64,000 nt of DNA, taken from positions 62,001 through 126,000 of the forward strand of contig NZ_VWWJ01000020.1 in assembly GCF_011753055.1 (NCBI RefSeq), given 5' to 3'. This document shows positions 16,026 to 24,258 of the stretch, in pieces (the stretch's first letter is position 1; each line of letters opens with the position of its first letter). The DNA is from Burkholderia sp. Ax-1719 (lineage in GTDB: Bacteria; Pseudomonadota; Gammaproteobacteria; Burkholderiales; Burkholderiaceae). Under the pieces are notes generated by a model that saw only the letters and a program-made list of their open reading frames with translations, was not told where the DNA came from and ran no database searches. A program made the translations under genes and the position numbers.

Positions 16026-16375
16026 GTCGTACCGTTTTCCGGTTTTATCGTCGCGGGTTGTCGTAGTCTCGCCGCAGTCTGGCCGTGTGCGCGGCGCACA
16101 GGCTGTGGCGGACTATTCTAGAGCATCGTCTGACAGCGGGTGGAACGCGCCGGCGCGCCACGCGTCATGACAATGCACGGTCAATGGCTGTCGCGACAAC
16201 CATCCCGAATCGCTGCGAGCCCCGTGCCGTGGGGCTTTCGAGGCGCCAAAACGGTGCAATGCGCGCTGGCGCGCACCAGCCGAGAACCTGGCGTTTTCCA
16301 TCCCTTGCGTGCGTAATTGCGGCGCACCATCATGCCAGTACGACCTGCGTTTCGAGCGGGCGGGGAGAATAGATC
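16026..16375. other. 350-base divergent intergenic region
   Basis: Lies between nodI and the universal stress gene, which point away from each other. It must hold both promoters. I see no convincing gene, hairpin or known operator. Confidence 0.5.
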
Positions 16376-16861
16376 ATGGCGAGCTACAAAAAGATTCTGC
16401 TGTGTTACGACGGCTCGCGCGAGGGCCGCAAGGCGCTGCGTTGCGGCGCCGATCTGGCTTTGGATCTGCAGGCGGAAACGCATCTGCTGTCGGTGGTGGA
16501 CATGCGCTCGACCATTGCGCAGAGCGCCGGTCTGCTGACCGACGTGGCGTGCGGGCGCTTCGAGGAAACCGCGCGCGAGATCCTGCAGGAAGGCGTGGAC
16601 TGGCTCACCGAGCGCGGCGTGCGCGCGCAGGGCCATTTTGCGTTCGGCCATCCGATCGACGAGATCGCCAATCTGGCCACCGAACTGCACGTGGATCTGG
16701 TGGTGGTGGGGCATCGCTGCCGCACGGGGTTGTCGCGCTGGTGGATGGGCGCGGGCAATACGCCGCTGCTCGACCGCGTGTCGTGCAGCATTCTGGTGGC
16801 GTGCTCTTCGGCCGCTGAAGAAAAGCAGCAGGCGGCTGCTGCGGCTGCGGCGCAAGCCTGA
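16376..16861 (+). CDS. Universal stress protein, UspA family
   Basis: 161 residues. N-terminal strand KKILLCYDGS and the ATP-binding G-x2-G-x9-G-(S/T)-N type motif (GHRCRTGLSRWWMGAGN) followed by LLDRVSCSILVA are clear, so it is an ATP-binding-type Usp. Residues after about 145 are an Ala/Gln/Lys tail. GGGGAG precedes the ATG by a normal distance. Cytoplasmic; stress-related role inferred from the family. Confidence 0.85.
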   Translation: MASYKKILLCYDGSREGRKALRCGADLALDLQAETHLLSVVDMRSTIAQSAGLLTDVACGRFEETAREILQEGVDWLTERGVRAQGHFAFGHPIDEIANLATELHVDLVVVGHRCRTGLSRWWMGAGNTPLLDRVSCSILVACSSAAEEKQQAAAAAAAQA

Positions 16862-16872
16862 CCGTGTTCGAG

Positions 16873-16899
16873 CGCGCCCGGCCGCAATGGCTGGGCGCG
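16873..16899. terminator. Possible bidirectional terminator
   Basis: 11-bp stem CGCGCCCGGCC / GGCTGGGCGCG (one G-U) with loop GCAAT, between two convergent genes. There is no T-run, so it may only stabilise the 3' ends. Confidence 0.4.
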
Positions 16900-16914
16900 T
16901 GATCGGTGATGGCG

Positions 16915-17589
16915 TCAGTGCGACGCGTTCGCGCCGTCGCTGGTATCCGTTGGGTTCAATTCCACCGCGGCCAGCTTCCACGAAAACAGCCCATGCCGTT
17001 GCAGGATGGCGGCATAGCGCTCGCTGTCCGCGCTGCGTTGCCATGTGACGGCGAATTCGTTGAGACTGCGATAGCCGGCCGATGCCTGCGCACGCGGTGG
17101 CGGCGCAGCGGTATCGGCGCTGGCGGGAGCGGGCGGCGGCGTTTCTGCCGGCGCGGATGACGCTTGCGTAGCCGGGGGCGGTGGCGCAGCGGGACGCTCG
17201 CCGGGTTTGCCGGTGGGCGGCATGCCGTTGAGCAGGGCGGCCACGCCTTCGGGTGTGGCGTACGCATCCACGAGCGGCCCGATCAGCGCCGCGCCAATCA
17301 CCGCGCCAAGCATCAACAGCGGGTTGCTGCTGTGCTGCGCCTGGATGCGCCGTTGCAGCATCTCGCCAACCTGCTGTTTGAGGCTGACCCGCAGCGCCGG
17401 GTAATCGACGTATTCGCTCAGCGTCACGGCGTCGCGTGCGTCTGCGGCCTGTTTGAGGCGATTGAGCGCGAGGTACGGCGAGGCGTAGCCGTAGCCGAGC
17501 GCCGTCACCACGACGATGGCCGCCACCGCGATAGCGACGGGTTTCTTCCAGTTCGACGAGGGGCGTGAGGACGTAGTCGTATCAGTCAT
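16915..17589 (-). CDS. DUF2939 membrane-anchored protein
   Basis: 224 residues from the ATG at 17589 (MTDTTTSSRP). A single N-terminal transmembrane segment (VAIAVAAIVVVTALGYGYA) leads into the DUF2939 domain (SPYLALNRLKQAADARDAVTLSEYVDYPALRVSLKQQ). Residues about 125-165 are a Pro/Ala linker, and the C-terminal 50 residues (LNEFAVTWQR...) are a second conserved block. Predicted periplasmic, anchored to the inner membrane. Function unknown. Confidence 0.75.
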   Translation of the reverse strand: MTDTTTSSRPSSNWKKPVAIAVAAIVVVTALGYGYASPYLALNRLKQAADARDAVTLSEYVDYPALRVSLKQQVGEMLQRRIQAQHSSNPLLMLGAVIGAALIGPLVDAYATPEGVAALLNGMPPTGKPGERPAAPPPPATQASSAPAETPPPAPASADTAAPPPRAQASAGYRSLNEFAVTWQRSADSERYAAILQRHGLFSWKLAAVELNPTDTSDGANASH

Positions 17590-17693
17590 CGGGCAGGGCG
17601 GCCCCGCGCGAGCGGGGCAAAAGTTCAATCAGCATGTTGACCGCCCGCGCGCCGGAAAATTTCCCCGCGAAATACCTTGTTACGTCGACGCTA

Positions 17694-18065
17694 TTACTTC
17701 GCCAGCGCGACCGGCATGTCGCCGGTTTGCTCGGCGATGCAGCGGTCGATGGCGCGGCACACCGCGTCCATGGTGCCGACCATGATGAGGCGCGACGGGC
17801 CGTGGTAGACCCGCACCGGCGCGCGGCGGTCCGGCTGCTCCGTATTGAGCGTGCTGTTGAGCGAGACGCGTGCGAATGCGGGCTGCGCCGACGGCAGCGG
17901 CGGCAGTTCCTGCGTATGCACCAGGTCGATGCTGTCTTCGAAGAGCGAACCATTGAGCGCCGCCGCCGAGGCGCGCGCTTCGCGCACCGCGCACGACGCG
18001 ATTCCGCGCAGATGGCGCAGACGACCGAATTGACGGAAGGGCAACAGGCGGGCAAGGCGTTCCAT
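17694..18065 (-). CDS. Hypothetical protein downstream of lexA
   Basis: 123 residues, MERLARLLPFRQFGRLRHLRGIASCAVREARASAAAL..., ending VGTMDAVCRAIDRCIAEQTGDMPVALAK. It begins 56 bases after the lexA stop in the same direction and has AGAG ahead of the ATG, so it may be co-transcribed and SOS-induced with lexA. Basic N terminus, no signal or recognised domain. Function unknown. Confidence 0.65.
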   Translation of the reverse strand: MERLARLLPFRQFGRLRHLRGIASCAVREARASAAALNGSLFEDSIDLVHTQELPPLPSAQPAFARVSLNSTLNTEQPDRRAPVRVYHGPSRLIMVGTMDAVCRAIDRCIAEQTGDMPVALAK

Positions 18066-18121
18066 GGCTAACTCTCCAGAAGATGCGCGGACCAGGCGCT
18101 GACAAGGCGCGGTCGGAATTA

Positions 18122-18772
18122 TCAGAATTCGGTGGGACGGATCAGGCCGACGGCAATGCCTTCGAGCGCGAATTCCGCGCTGCCGGCCGCGACGAAGATG
18201 TTGTCGTAGTCGGGGTTCTCGGCGATCAGTTCGATCCCGTTGGGCTGGCGCTTCAGGCGCTTCACCGTGACGTCGTCGCCCAGACGCGCGACGATGATCT
18301 GCCCGTCTTTCGCTTCGGCCTTCTTCTGCACGGCGAGCAGGTCGCCGTCCAGGATGCCGGCGTCGCGCATGGACAGGCCGCGCACCTTCAGGAGGTAGTC
18401 CGGGCGGCTCGAGAAGAGCGCCGGGTCGCATGCGTAGTTCTGCGAAATATGCTCTTGCGCGAGGATCGGGCTGCCCGCGGCGACGCGGCCAACGAGCGGC
18501 AGCGAGAGCTGCATGATGCTGGCGTGCGGCAACGTGAACTGATGCGGCAGGTCATCCGGGCCCGGCATCAGGCGGATGCCACGCGAGGCGCCCGCGGCCA
18601 GTTCGATCACGCCCTTGCGCGCCAGGGCGCGCAGGTGTTCTTCCGCGGAGTTGGCCGAGCTGAAGCCCAGTTCAGCGGCGATCTCTGCGCGCGTGGGCGG
18701 AAAACCCGTGCGCTCGATCGCGCGGCGGACCAGATCGAAAACCTGCTGCTGTCGTGCGGTGAGTTTGGTCAT
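18122..18772 (-). CDS. lexA: LexA repressor
   Basis: 216 residues. A winged HTH (residues 1-65, LTARQQQVFDLVRRAIERTGFPPTRAEIAAELGF) is followed by the S24 self-cleavage domain: scissile Ala99-Gly100 in RVAAGSPI, catalytic Ser134 in RGLSMRD and Lys171 in VTVKRLKR. It represses the SOS regulon and is inactivated by RecA-stimulated autocleavage. The ATG at 18772 matches family starts; the 20-residue upstream extension would run through the SOS boxes. Two operator boxes lie directly upstream, so it is autoregulated. Confidence 0.96.
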   Translation of the reverse strand: MTKLTARQQQVFDLVRRAIERTGFPPTRAEIAAELGFSSANSAEEHLRALARKGVIELAAGASRGIRLMPGPDDLPHQFTLPHASIMQLSLPLVGRVAAGSPILAQEHISQNYACDPALFSSRPDYLLKVRGLSMRDAGILDGDLLAVQKKAEAKDGQIIVARLGDDVTVKRLKRQPNGIELIAENPDYDNIFVAAGSAEFALEGIAVGLIRPTEF

Positions 18773-18779
18773 AGCGACA

Positions 18780-18815
18780 CTGTATGTTTGAACAGGTAGC
18801 TGTATTTTTATACAG
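18780..18815 (-). promoter_or_regulatory. Two LexA (SOS) boxes
   Basis: CTGTATGTTTGAACAG (18780-18795) and CTGTATTTTTATACAG (18800-18815) both fit CTGT-N8-ACAG. Their centres are 20 bases apart, two helical turns, so two LexA dimers would sit on the same face. The proximal box lies 8 bases before the lexA start codon. Confidence 0.93.
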
Positions 18816-18942
18816 TACTCGCCGCTTTTCAAGTGTTACTTGAAGTTTGACGTGTGGGTGCCGCCACAACGGCGTTTTGCGATGGTCTGACGGACGAAAA
18901 AATGCTCCAGCAGCCGGTTTGTCCGCCTTTACCACTTTTGCG

Positions 18943-18974
18943 TATTAAAAAATGAGAAAACATCATTTTTAATA
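18943..18974. promoter_or_regulatory. Long AT-rich inverted repeat upstream of sbp, candidate CysB site
   Basis: TATTAAAAAATGA (18943-18955) and TCATTTTTAATA (18963-18974) form near-perfect arms around GAAAACA, 111 bases before the sbp ATG. CysB binds long AT-rich imperfect dyads upstream of sulfate genes, and cysB is in this cluster, so an activator or promoter element is likely; the assignment is inference. Confidence 0.5.
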
Positions 18975-19084
18975 ATGTAAGCCAATCGCTAGACTGGCCT
19001 TCATCGATCGCAGCAAGACAGCAAAGGCGCGACGAGACGCACATCAAACGCACATCAAAACGCACGACGAACGGAGAAAGCGGG

Positions 19085-20128
19085 ATGAAACAAGGCACTA
19101 CGGGGCGCGCATGGTTCAAGACTCTGGCGGCAAAACTGGTCATCGGCGCGGCGCCGCTGCTGGGCATGGCCGCGATGGCGCCGGCCGCGCATGCGGATAC
19201 CTCCCTGCTCAACGTCTCCTACGATCCGACGCGTGAGTTGTACCAGGATGTCAACGACGCCTTCATCAAGCAGTGGAAGGCGAAGACGGGCGAAACGCTC
19301 ACCATCAAGCAGTCGCACGGCGGCTCGGGCGCGCAGGCGCGCTCGGTGCTCGACGGCCTGCAGGCCGACGTGGTGACGCTGGCGCTCGCCTGGGACATCG
19401 ACGCACTGGCCAACAAGGGCATCGTCGCGAAGGACTGGCAAAAGCGCCTGCCCGACAACGCCTCGCCGTACACCTCGACCATCGTGTTCCTCGTGCGCAA
19501 GGGCAACCCGAAGCACATCAAGGACTGGGACGATCTGACCAAGCCGGGCGTGTCGATCGTGACGCCCAATCCGAAGACCTCGGGCGGCGCGCGCTGGAAC
19601 TACCTCGCGGCCTGGGCCTACGCCGAACACCAGCCGGGCGGCAACGACCAGAAGGCCAAGGAGTTCGTGACGAAGCTCTACAAGAACGCCGGCGTGCTGG
19701 ATTCGGGCGCGCGTGGCGCGACCACCAGCTTCGTGCAGCGCGGCATCGGCGATGTGCTGATCGCCTGGGAAAACGAAGCCTTCCTGTCGCTCAAGGAGTT
19801 TGGTCCGGAGAAGTTCGAGATCGTGGTGCCGTCGGTGAGCATTCTGGCCGAGCCGCCGGTTGCGGTGGTCGACAAGGTGGTCGAGAAGAAGGGCACGCGC
19901 AAGGTCGCCGAAGCGTATCTGCAGTTCCTCTATAGCGAGGAAGGCCAGGAGATCGCCGCGAAGAACTTCTACCGTCCGCGTTCGGACAAGGTGCCGGCGG
20001 CGCTCACGTCGAAGTTCCCGAAGCTCAAGCTGTACACGGTGGACGACACCTTCGGCGGCTGGACCAACGCCCAGAAGACGCACTTTGCCGATGGCGGCGT
20101 GTTCGACTCGATCTACCAGCCGCAATAA
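19085..20128 (+). CDS. sbp: Periplasmic sulfate-binding protein
   Basis: 347 residues. Signal peptide to about residue 37 (LVIGAAPLLGMAAMAPAAHA), then the Sbp fold: NVSYDPTRELYQDVN, KQSHGGSGAQARSV (sulfate-contact segment), TLALAWDIDAL, NPKTSGGARWNYLAAWA and GIGDVLIAWENEA, all family signatures. It delivers sulfate, and perhaps thiosulfate, to CysTWA encoded downstream. GGAG lies ahead of the ATG. A hairpin in the 136-base gap to cysT probably leaves sbp more strongly expressed than the membrane parts. Confidence 0.95.
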   Translation: MKQGTTGRAWFKTLAAKLVIGAAPLLGMAAMAPAAHADTSLLNVSYDPTRELYQDVNDAFIKQWKAKTGETLTIKQSHGGSGAQARSVLDGLQADVVTLALAWDIDALANKGIVAKDWQKRLPDNASPYTSTIVFLVRKGNPKHIKDWDDLTKPGVSIVTPNPKTSGGARWNYLAAWAYAEHQPGGNDQKAKEFVTKLYKNAGVLDSGARGATTSFVQRGIGDVLIAWENEAFLSLKEFGPEKFEIVVPSVSILAEPPVAVVDKVVEKKGTRKVAEAYLQFLYSEEGQEIAAKNFYRPRSDKVPAALTSKFPKLKLYTVDDTFGGWTNAQKTHFADGGVFDSIYQPQ

Positions 20129-20171
20129 GGCCGCCGCAACAAGGCGCACAAGTTTGAAAGCAGCATAAAAC

Positions 20172-20200
20172 AAGGCGCGCCCCACGAGGCGCGCCTTTCG
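20172..20200 (+). terminator. Attenuating hairpin between sbp and cysT
   Basis: 9-bp stem AAGGCGCGC (20172-20180) with GCGCGCCTT (20189-20197), then TTTCG. Within an otherwise single operon it is best read as a partial terminator or mRNA stabiliser. Confidence 0.6.
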
Positions 20201-20264
20201 GCGCAGTGAGACCCTGGACATCCGCCCTCGATCCGCCTGCGCAACCCATGTGAAGAGATAGAGC

Positions 20265-21164
20265 ATGACGACGTTCCGATTACAGAAGCCAGGCGCCTTG
20301 CCCGGGTTCGGCGTGACGCTCGGCATCACGGTGGCGTATCTGAGCCTCGTGGTGCTGATCCCGCTTGCGGCGACCTTCCTCAAGACCGCCACGCTCGACT
20401 GGGCGCAGTTCGTGCGCGCCGTGTGGTCGCCGCGCGTGATCGCGTCGTACCGCCTGACGTTTTTCTCGGCGCTGGGCGGGGCGTTGATCAACGCCGTGTT
20501 CGGCTTTCTGCTCGCGTGGGTGCTGGTGCGCTACACGTTCCCATTCAAGCGCGTGATCGACGCGCTGGTCGATCTGCCGTTCGCGCTGCCCACTTCCGTG
20601 GCGGGCATTTCGCTGGCGGCGGTCTACGCGGGCAATGGCTGGATTGGCCAGTTTCTTCAGCCGCTCGGGCTGAAGATTGCGTTTACGCCGCTGGGCGTGC
20701 TGGTGGCGCTCACCTTCATTGGCTTGCCGTTCGTGGTGCGCACGGTGCAGCCGGTGCTCGAAGAGTTCGAGCGCGAGCAGGAAGAGGCCGCCGCGTGCCT
20801 GGGCGCGTCGCGCTGGCTGACGTTTCGCCGCGTGGTGCTGCCCGCCGCGCTGCCCGCGCTGCTCACGGGTTTCGCGCTGGCATTCGCGCGCGCGCTGGGC
20901 GAGTACGGCTCAGTCATCTTTATCGCCGGCAACGTGCCGATGAAGTCGGAAATCACCTCGCTCCTCATCATCACCAAGCTCGAGCAGTACGACTACGCGG
21001 GCGCCACGGCGCTGGCGGTGGTGATGCTGTGCGTGTCGTTCCTGATGCTGCTCTTTATCAACACCTTGCAGTGGTATCTGCAGCGACGCACCAGCCGTGG
21101 CGCGTCGAGCGCCGCACCGGTGAATGCCACGGCGGCTACAGCAACCACGGGAGCCGCGCAATGA
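20265..21164 (+). CDS. cysT: Sulfate ABC transporter permease CysT (CysU)
   Basis: 299 residues, about six transmembrane segments. Characteristic stretches are LPFALPTSVAGISLAAVYAGNGW and the EAA loop EEAAACLGASRWLTFRRVVLPAALPALLTGF, which contacts the CysA ATPase. The C-terminal tail is Ala/Thr-rich. It overlaps cysW by ATGA, indicating coupled synthesis of the two permease halves. Confidence 0.94.
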   Translation: MTTFRLQKPGALPGFGVTLGITVAYLSLVVLIPLAATFLKTATLDWAQFVRAVWSPRVIASYRLTFFSALGGALINAVFGFLLAWVLVRYTFPFKRVIDALVDLPFALPTSVAGISLAAVYAGNGWIGQFLQPLGLKIAFTPLGVLVALTFIGLPFVVRTVQPVLEEFEREQEEAAACLGASRWLTFRRVVLPAALPALLTGFALAFARALGEYGSVIFIAGNVPMKSEITSLLIITKLEQYDYAGATALAVVMLCVSFLMLLFINTLQWYLQRRTSRGASSAAPVNATAATATTGAAQ

Positions 21165-22120
21165 GCAAGACCGTCCGTAAAACGCGTCCCGATCCCGTCA
21201 CCGAAGCGCCGTGGGTGCGCTGGCTGCTGACCGGCATCGCGCTGGTATTTCTCTCGCTGTTCCTGGTGGTGCCGCTGGTGGCCGTGTTCTGGCAGGCGCT
21301 CTCGAAGGGCATCGGCTTCTACTTCGAATCGCTCGCCGATCCCGATGCGCTCGCCGCCATCAAGCTCACGCTGATCACGGCGGCGATCGCCGTGCCGCTG
21401 AACTGCGCCTTCGGTCTGGCTGCGTCGTGGGCGATCGCCAAATTCGACTTCCGCGGCAAGGCGCTGCTGACCACGCTGATCGATCTGCCGTTCTCGGTTT
21501 CGCCGGTGATCTCCGGTCTCATTTACGTGCTGATGTTCGGCGCGCAGGGCTGGCTCGGCCCGTGGCTCGAAGACCATAACGTGCAGATCATCTTCGCGGT
21601 GCCCGGCATCGTGCTGGCGACGATCTTCGTGACGTTCCCGTTCGTGGCGCGCGAGCTGATTCCGCTGATGCAGGCGCAAGGCAACGATGAGGAAGAAGCC
21701 GCGCACGTGCTGGGTGCGTCGGGCTGGCAGATGTTCCGCCGCGTGACGCTGCCCAATATCCGCTGGGGTCTGCTGTACGGCGTGATTCTGTGTAACGCGC
21801 GGGCGATGGGCGAGTTTGGCGCGGTCTCGGTGGTCTCGGGCCACATCCGCGGCCAGACCGACACCATGCCGCTGCACGTCGAGATTCTGTACAACGAATA
21901 CAACTTTGCGGCCGCGTTTGCGGTGGCTTCGCTGCTGGCGCTGCTGGCGCTCGTGACGCTTGGCCTCAAGCTGCTGGCGGAGCGCCACATGAACGCCGCC
22001 CTGCGCGACGACGACGTGCCGGCGTTCGCCGGTCCGGCCCCGCAAGCGGCAGCACAGGCTGCGCACGCCGTGCATCAGACGAGACAAGCAAAACAATCGC
22101 TTCAACCTGGAGAGCTGTAA
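21161..22120 (+). CDS. cysW: Sulfate ABC transporter permease CysW
   Basis: 319 residues. Six transmembrane segments, IDLPFSVSPVISGLIYVLMFG and the EAA loop EEAAHVLGASGWQMFRRVTLPNIRWGLLYG, followed by ARAMGEFGAVSVVSGHIRGQT, identify CysW. The last 35 residues (AQAAHAVHQTRQ...) are a polar extension. The stop is 2 bases before the cysA start. Confidence 0.94.
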   Translation: MSKTVRKTRPDPVTEAPWVRWLLTGIALVFLSLFLVVPLVAVFWQALSKGIGFYFESLADPDALAAIKLTLITAAIAVPLNCAFGLAASWAIAKFDFRGKALLTTLIDLPFSVSPVISGLIYVLMFGAQGWLGPWLEDHNVQIIFAVPGIVLATIFVTFPFVARELIPLMQAQGNDEEEAAHVLGASGWQMFRRVTLPNIRWGLLYGVILCNARAMGEFGAVSVVSGHIRGQTDTMPLHVEILYNEYNFAAAFAVASLLALLALVTLGLKLLAERHMNAALRDDDVPAFAGPAPQAAAQAAHAVHQTRQAKQSLQPGEL

Positions 22121-22122
22121 TC

Positions 22123-23181
22123 ATGGGCATCACCGTCAGCAATTTGCAGAAGCGCTTTGGCGACTTCACCGCCCTCGACAACGTCTCGCTCGACTTTCCG
22201 CCGGGCGAACTCGTCGCGCTGCTCGGGCCTTCGGGTTGTGGCAAGACCACGCTGCTGCGCGTGATCGCGGGTCTCGAATACGCCGATTCGGGCCAGGTCG
22301 TGCTGCAGGGCCAGGACGTGGGCGCGGCCGGTGCGCGCGAGCGCCAGGTGGGCTTCGTGTTCCAGCATTACGCGCTGTTCCGCCACATGACCGTGTTCGA
22401 AAACGTGGCGTTCGGCCTGCGCGTGAAGCCGCGCGGCGAGCGTCCGTCCGAAGCGCAGATCCGCGAGAAAGTGCATGAGCTGCTCAAGCTCGTGCAGCTC
22501 GACTGGCTGGCGCAGCGCTATCCGTCGGAGCTGTCGGGCGGCCAGCGCCAGCGCATCGCGCTGGCCCGCGCGCTGGCGGTGGAGCCCAAGGTGCTGCTGC
22601 TCGACGAGCCGTTTGGCGCGCTCGACGCCAAGGTGCGCAAGGAGTTGCGCGGCTGGCTGCGCCGTCTGCACGACGATCTGCATATCTCGACGATCTTCGT
22701 CACGCATGATCAGGAAGAGGCGCTGGAAGTGGCCGATCGTATCGTCGTGATGAATCATGGTCATGTGGAGCAGGTCGGCAGCCCGCAGGACGTGTACGAT
22801 CATCCCCAGACGTCGTTCGTCTACGAGTTCCTGGGCGCGGCGAATCGTCTGCGCGGCAAGGTGGCAGCGGGCGGTTTCGTCGCCGATGGCGCGGCGCAGG
22901 CGATTGCGGTAGAGGCTGGCTTCGAAGGCCCGGCGCTCGCCTATGTGCGTCCGCACGATATCGTGCTGCATCGCGACGCGGCCGGTCATCGCGACGGCAT
23001 CGTCGTCGATGTGCGCCGTGTGGTGACGCTGGGCGGTTCGGTGCGCGTGGAGCTGGAAAGCCGCACCGGCGGCGCGCTCGAAGCGCAGCTCGACCGCGAG
23101 GCGTGGCGCTCGCTGAACCTCAACGTCGGCGATGGCGTGACGGCGGTGCCGCGCGGCTTGCGCGTGTTTCCCGCGCAGTAA
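22123..23181 (+). CDS. cysA: Sulfate/thiosulfate ABC transporter ATPase CysA
   Basis: 352 residues. Walker A GPSGCGKTT (35-43), Q-loop FVFQHYALF, signature LSGGQRQR, Walker B VLLLDEPFGALD and switch VTHDQEEALEVAD are intact. The C-terminal TOBE-like regulatory domain covers about 240-350 (YVRPHDIVLHRD, GGSVRVELE). It powers sulfate import through CysTW. Third gene of cysTWA; 71 bases separate it from cysB. Confidence 0.95.
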   Translation: MGITVSNLQKRFGDFTALDNVSLDFPPGELVALLGPSGCGKTTLLRVIAGLEYADSGQVVLQGQDVGAAGARERQVGFVFQHYALFRHMTVFENVAFGLRVKPRGERPSEAQIREKVHELLKLVQLDWLAQRYPSELSGGQRQRIALARALAVEPKVLLLDEPFGALDAKVRKELRGWLRRLHDDLHISTIFVTHDQEEALEVADRIVVMNHGHVEQVGSPQDVYDHPQTSFVYEFLGAANRLRGKVAAGGFVADGAAQAIAVEAGFEGPALAYVRPHDIVLHRDAAGHRDGIVVDVRRVVTLGGSVRVELESRTGGALEAQLDREAWRSLNLNVGDGVTAVPRGLRVFPAQ

Positions 23182-23252
23182 CGCAATCGCAGTGATGCTT
23201 ACGCAGTGAAATAAACAATAACGACTAGATCGGCAGTCCCGGAGAGAAGAAC

Positions 23253-24179
23253 ATGAATTTTCAGCAGTTGCGTTTCGTGCGCGAAGCCGTGCGGCAGAAC
23301 ATGAACCTGACCGAAGTGGCGAACGTGCTGTACACGTCGCAGTCGGGTGTCTCGAAGCAGATCAAGGATCTGGAGGATGAGCTGGGCGTTGATATTTTCA
23401 TCCGCCGCGGCAAGCGCCTCACCGGTCTCACGGAGCCGGGCAAGGCCGTGCACCAGTTGATCGAGCGCATGCTGCTCGACGCCGAGAATCTGCGCCGCGT
23501 GGCGCGCCAGTTCGCCGATCAGGACAGCGGTCACCTCGTCGTGGCGACCACCCACACCCAGGCGCGCTACGCGCTGCCGAAGGTCGTGCACCAGTTCCGC
23601 GAAGTGTTCCCGAAGGTGCACCTGGCGCTGCGTCAGGGCAACCCGCAGCAGATCGCGCAGATGATCATCAACGGCGAGGCTGACATCGGTATTTCGACTG
23701 AAGCGCTCGACCGTTTCCCGGATATCGTCACGTTCCCGTGCTATTCGTGGCATCACACGGTGGTCGTGCCGAAGACGCACCCGCTGGTGGGCCGCGAAAA
23801 CCTGACGCTCGAAGAGATCGCCGAGTATCCGATCATCACGTACGACCAGGATTTCACGGGCCGCTCGCATATCGACCAGGCGTTCGCGAAAGCGGGCACG
23901 GTGCCCGACGTCGTGCTGACCGCCATCGACGCGGACGTGATCAAGACCTATGTCGAGCTGGGCATGGGGATCGGCGTGGTGGCCGCGATGGCCTACGATC
24001 CGAAGCGCGACAGCGAACTCGTGGCGCTGGACACGCAACATCTGTTCGAGGCGAGCACGACGCGCGTGGGTCTGCGCAAGGGTGCGTTCCTGCGCCAGTA
24101 TGCGTACCGCCTGATCGAAATGTTCGCGCCGCAGCTCAGCGAACAGCAGATCGCCAGCCAGTTGCGCGAAGTTGCGTGA
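23253..24179 (+). CDS. cysB: LysR-type regulator CysB
   Basis: 308 residues. N-terminal HTH (MNFQQLRFVREAVRQNMNLTEVANVLYTSQSGVSKQIKDLEDELG) is the CysB/Cbl type, and the effector domain has TTHTQARYALP (sulfate/inducer pocket), GNPQQIAQMI and LGMGIGVVAAMAYD. It activates sulfate assimilation genes and probably the operon it ends. GGAGAGAAG precedes the ATG. Placement with sbp-cysTWA supports CysB over a generic LysR protein; the paralogue SsuR would be the main alternative. Confidence 0.9.
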   Translation: MNFQQLRFVREAVRQNMNLTEVANVLYTSQSGVSKQIKDLEDELGVDIFIRRGKRLTGLTEPGKAVHQLIERMLLDAENLRRVARQFADQDSGHLVVATTHTQARYALPKVVHQFREVFPKVHLALRQGNPQQIAQMIINGEADIGISTEALDRFPDIVTFPCYSWHHTVVVPKTHPLVGRENLTLEEIAEYPIITYDQDFTGRSHIDQAFAKAGTVPDVVLTAIDADVIKTYVELGMGIGVVAAMAYDPKRDSELVALDTQHLFEASTTRVGLRKGAFLRQYAYRLIEMFAPQLSEQQIASQLREVA

Positions 24180-24220
24180 GGTTGTGTGAAGTCGCCTGAG
24201 CGGCTGCACACCTGAGCCGA

Positions 24221-24253
24221 CCCGCGCGTGTCGACGGCGCGACGCGCGGGCTT
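24221..24253. terminator. Hairpin between convergent cysB and the DUF3300 gene
   Basis: CCCGCGCGT (24221-24229) pairs with ACGCGCGGG (24242-24250) around 12 bases. The T-run is weak; probably a bidirectional transcript end. Confidence 0.5.
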
Positions 24254-24258
24254 ACTGC

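Noticed and set aside
18816..18942. Possible riboswitch in the sulfate operon leader
   Set aside because: No SAM-type or other recognisable conserved core; only an AT-rich dyad is seen further on.
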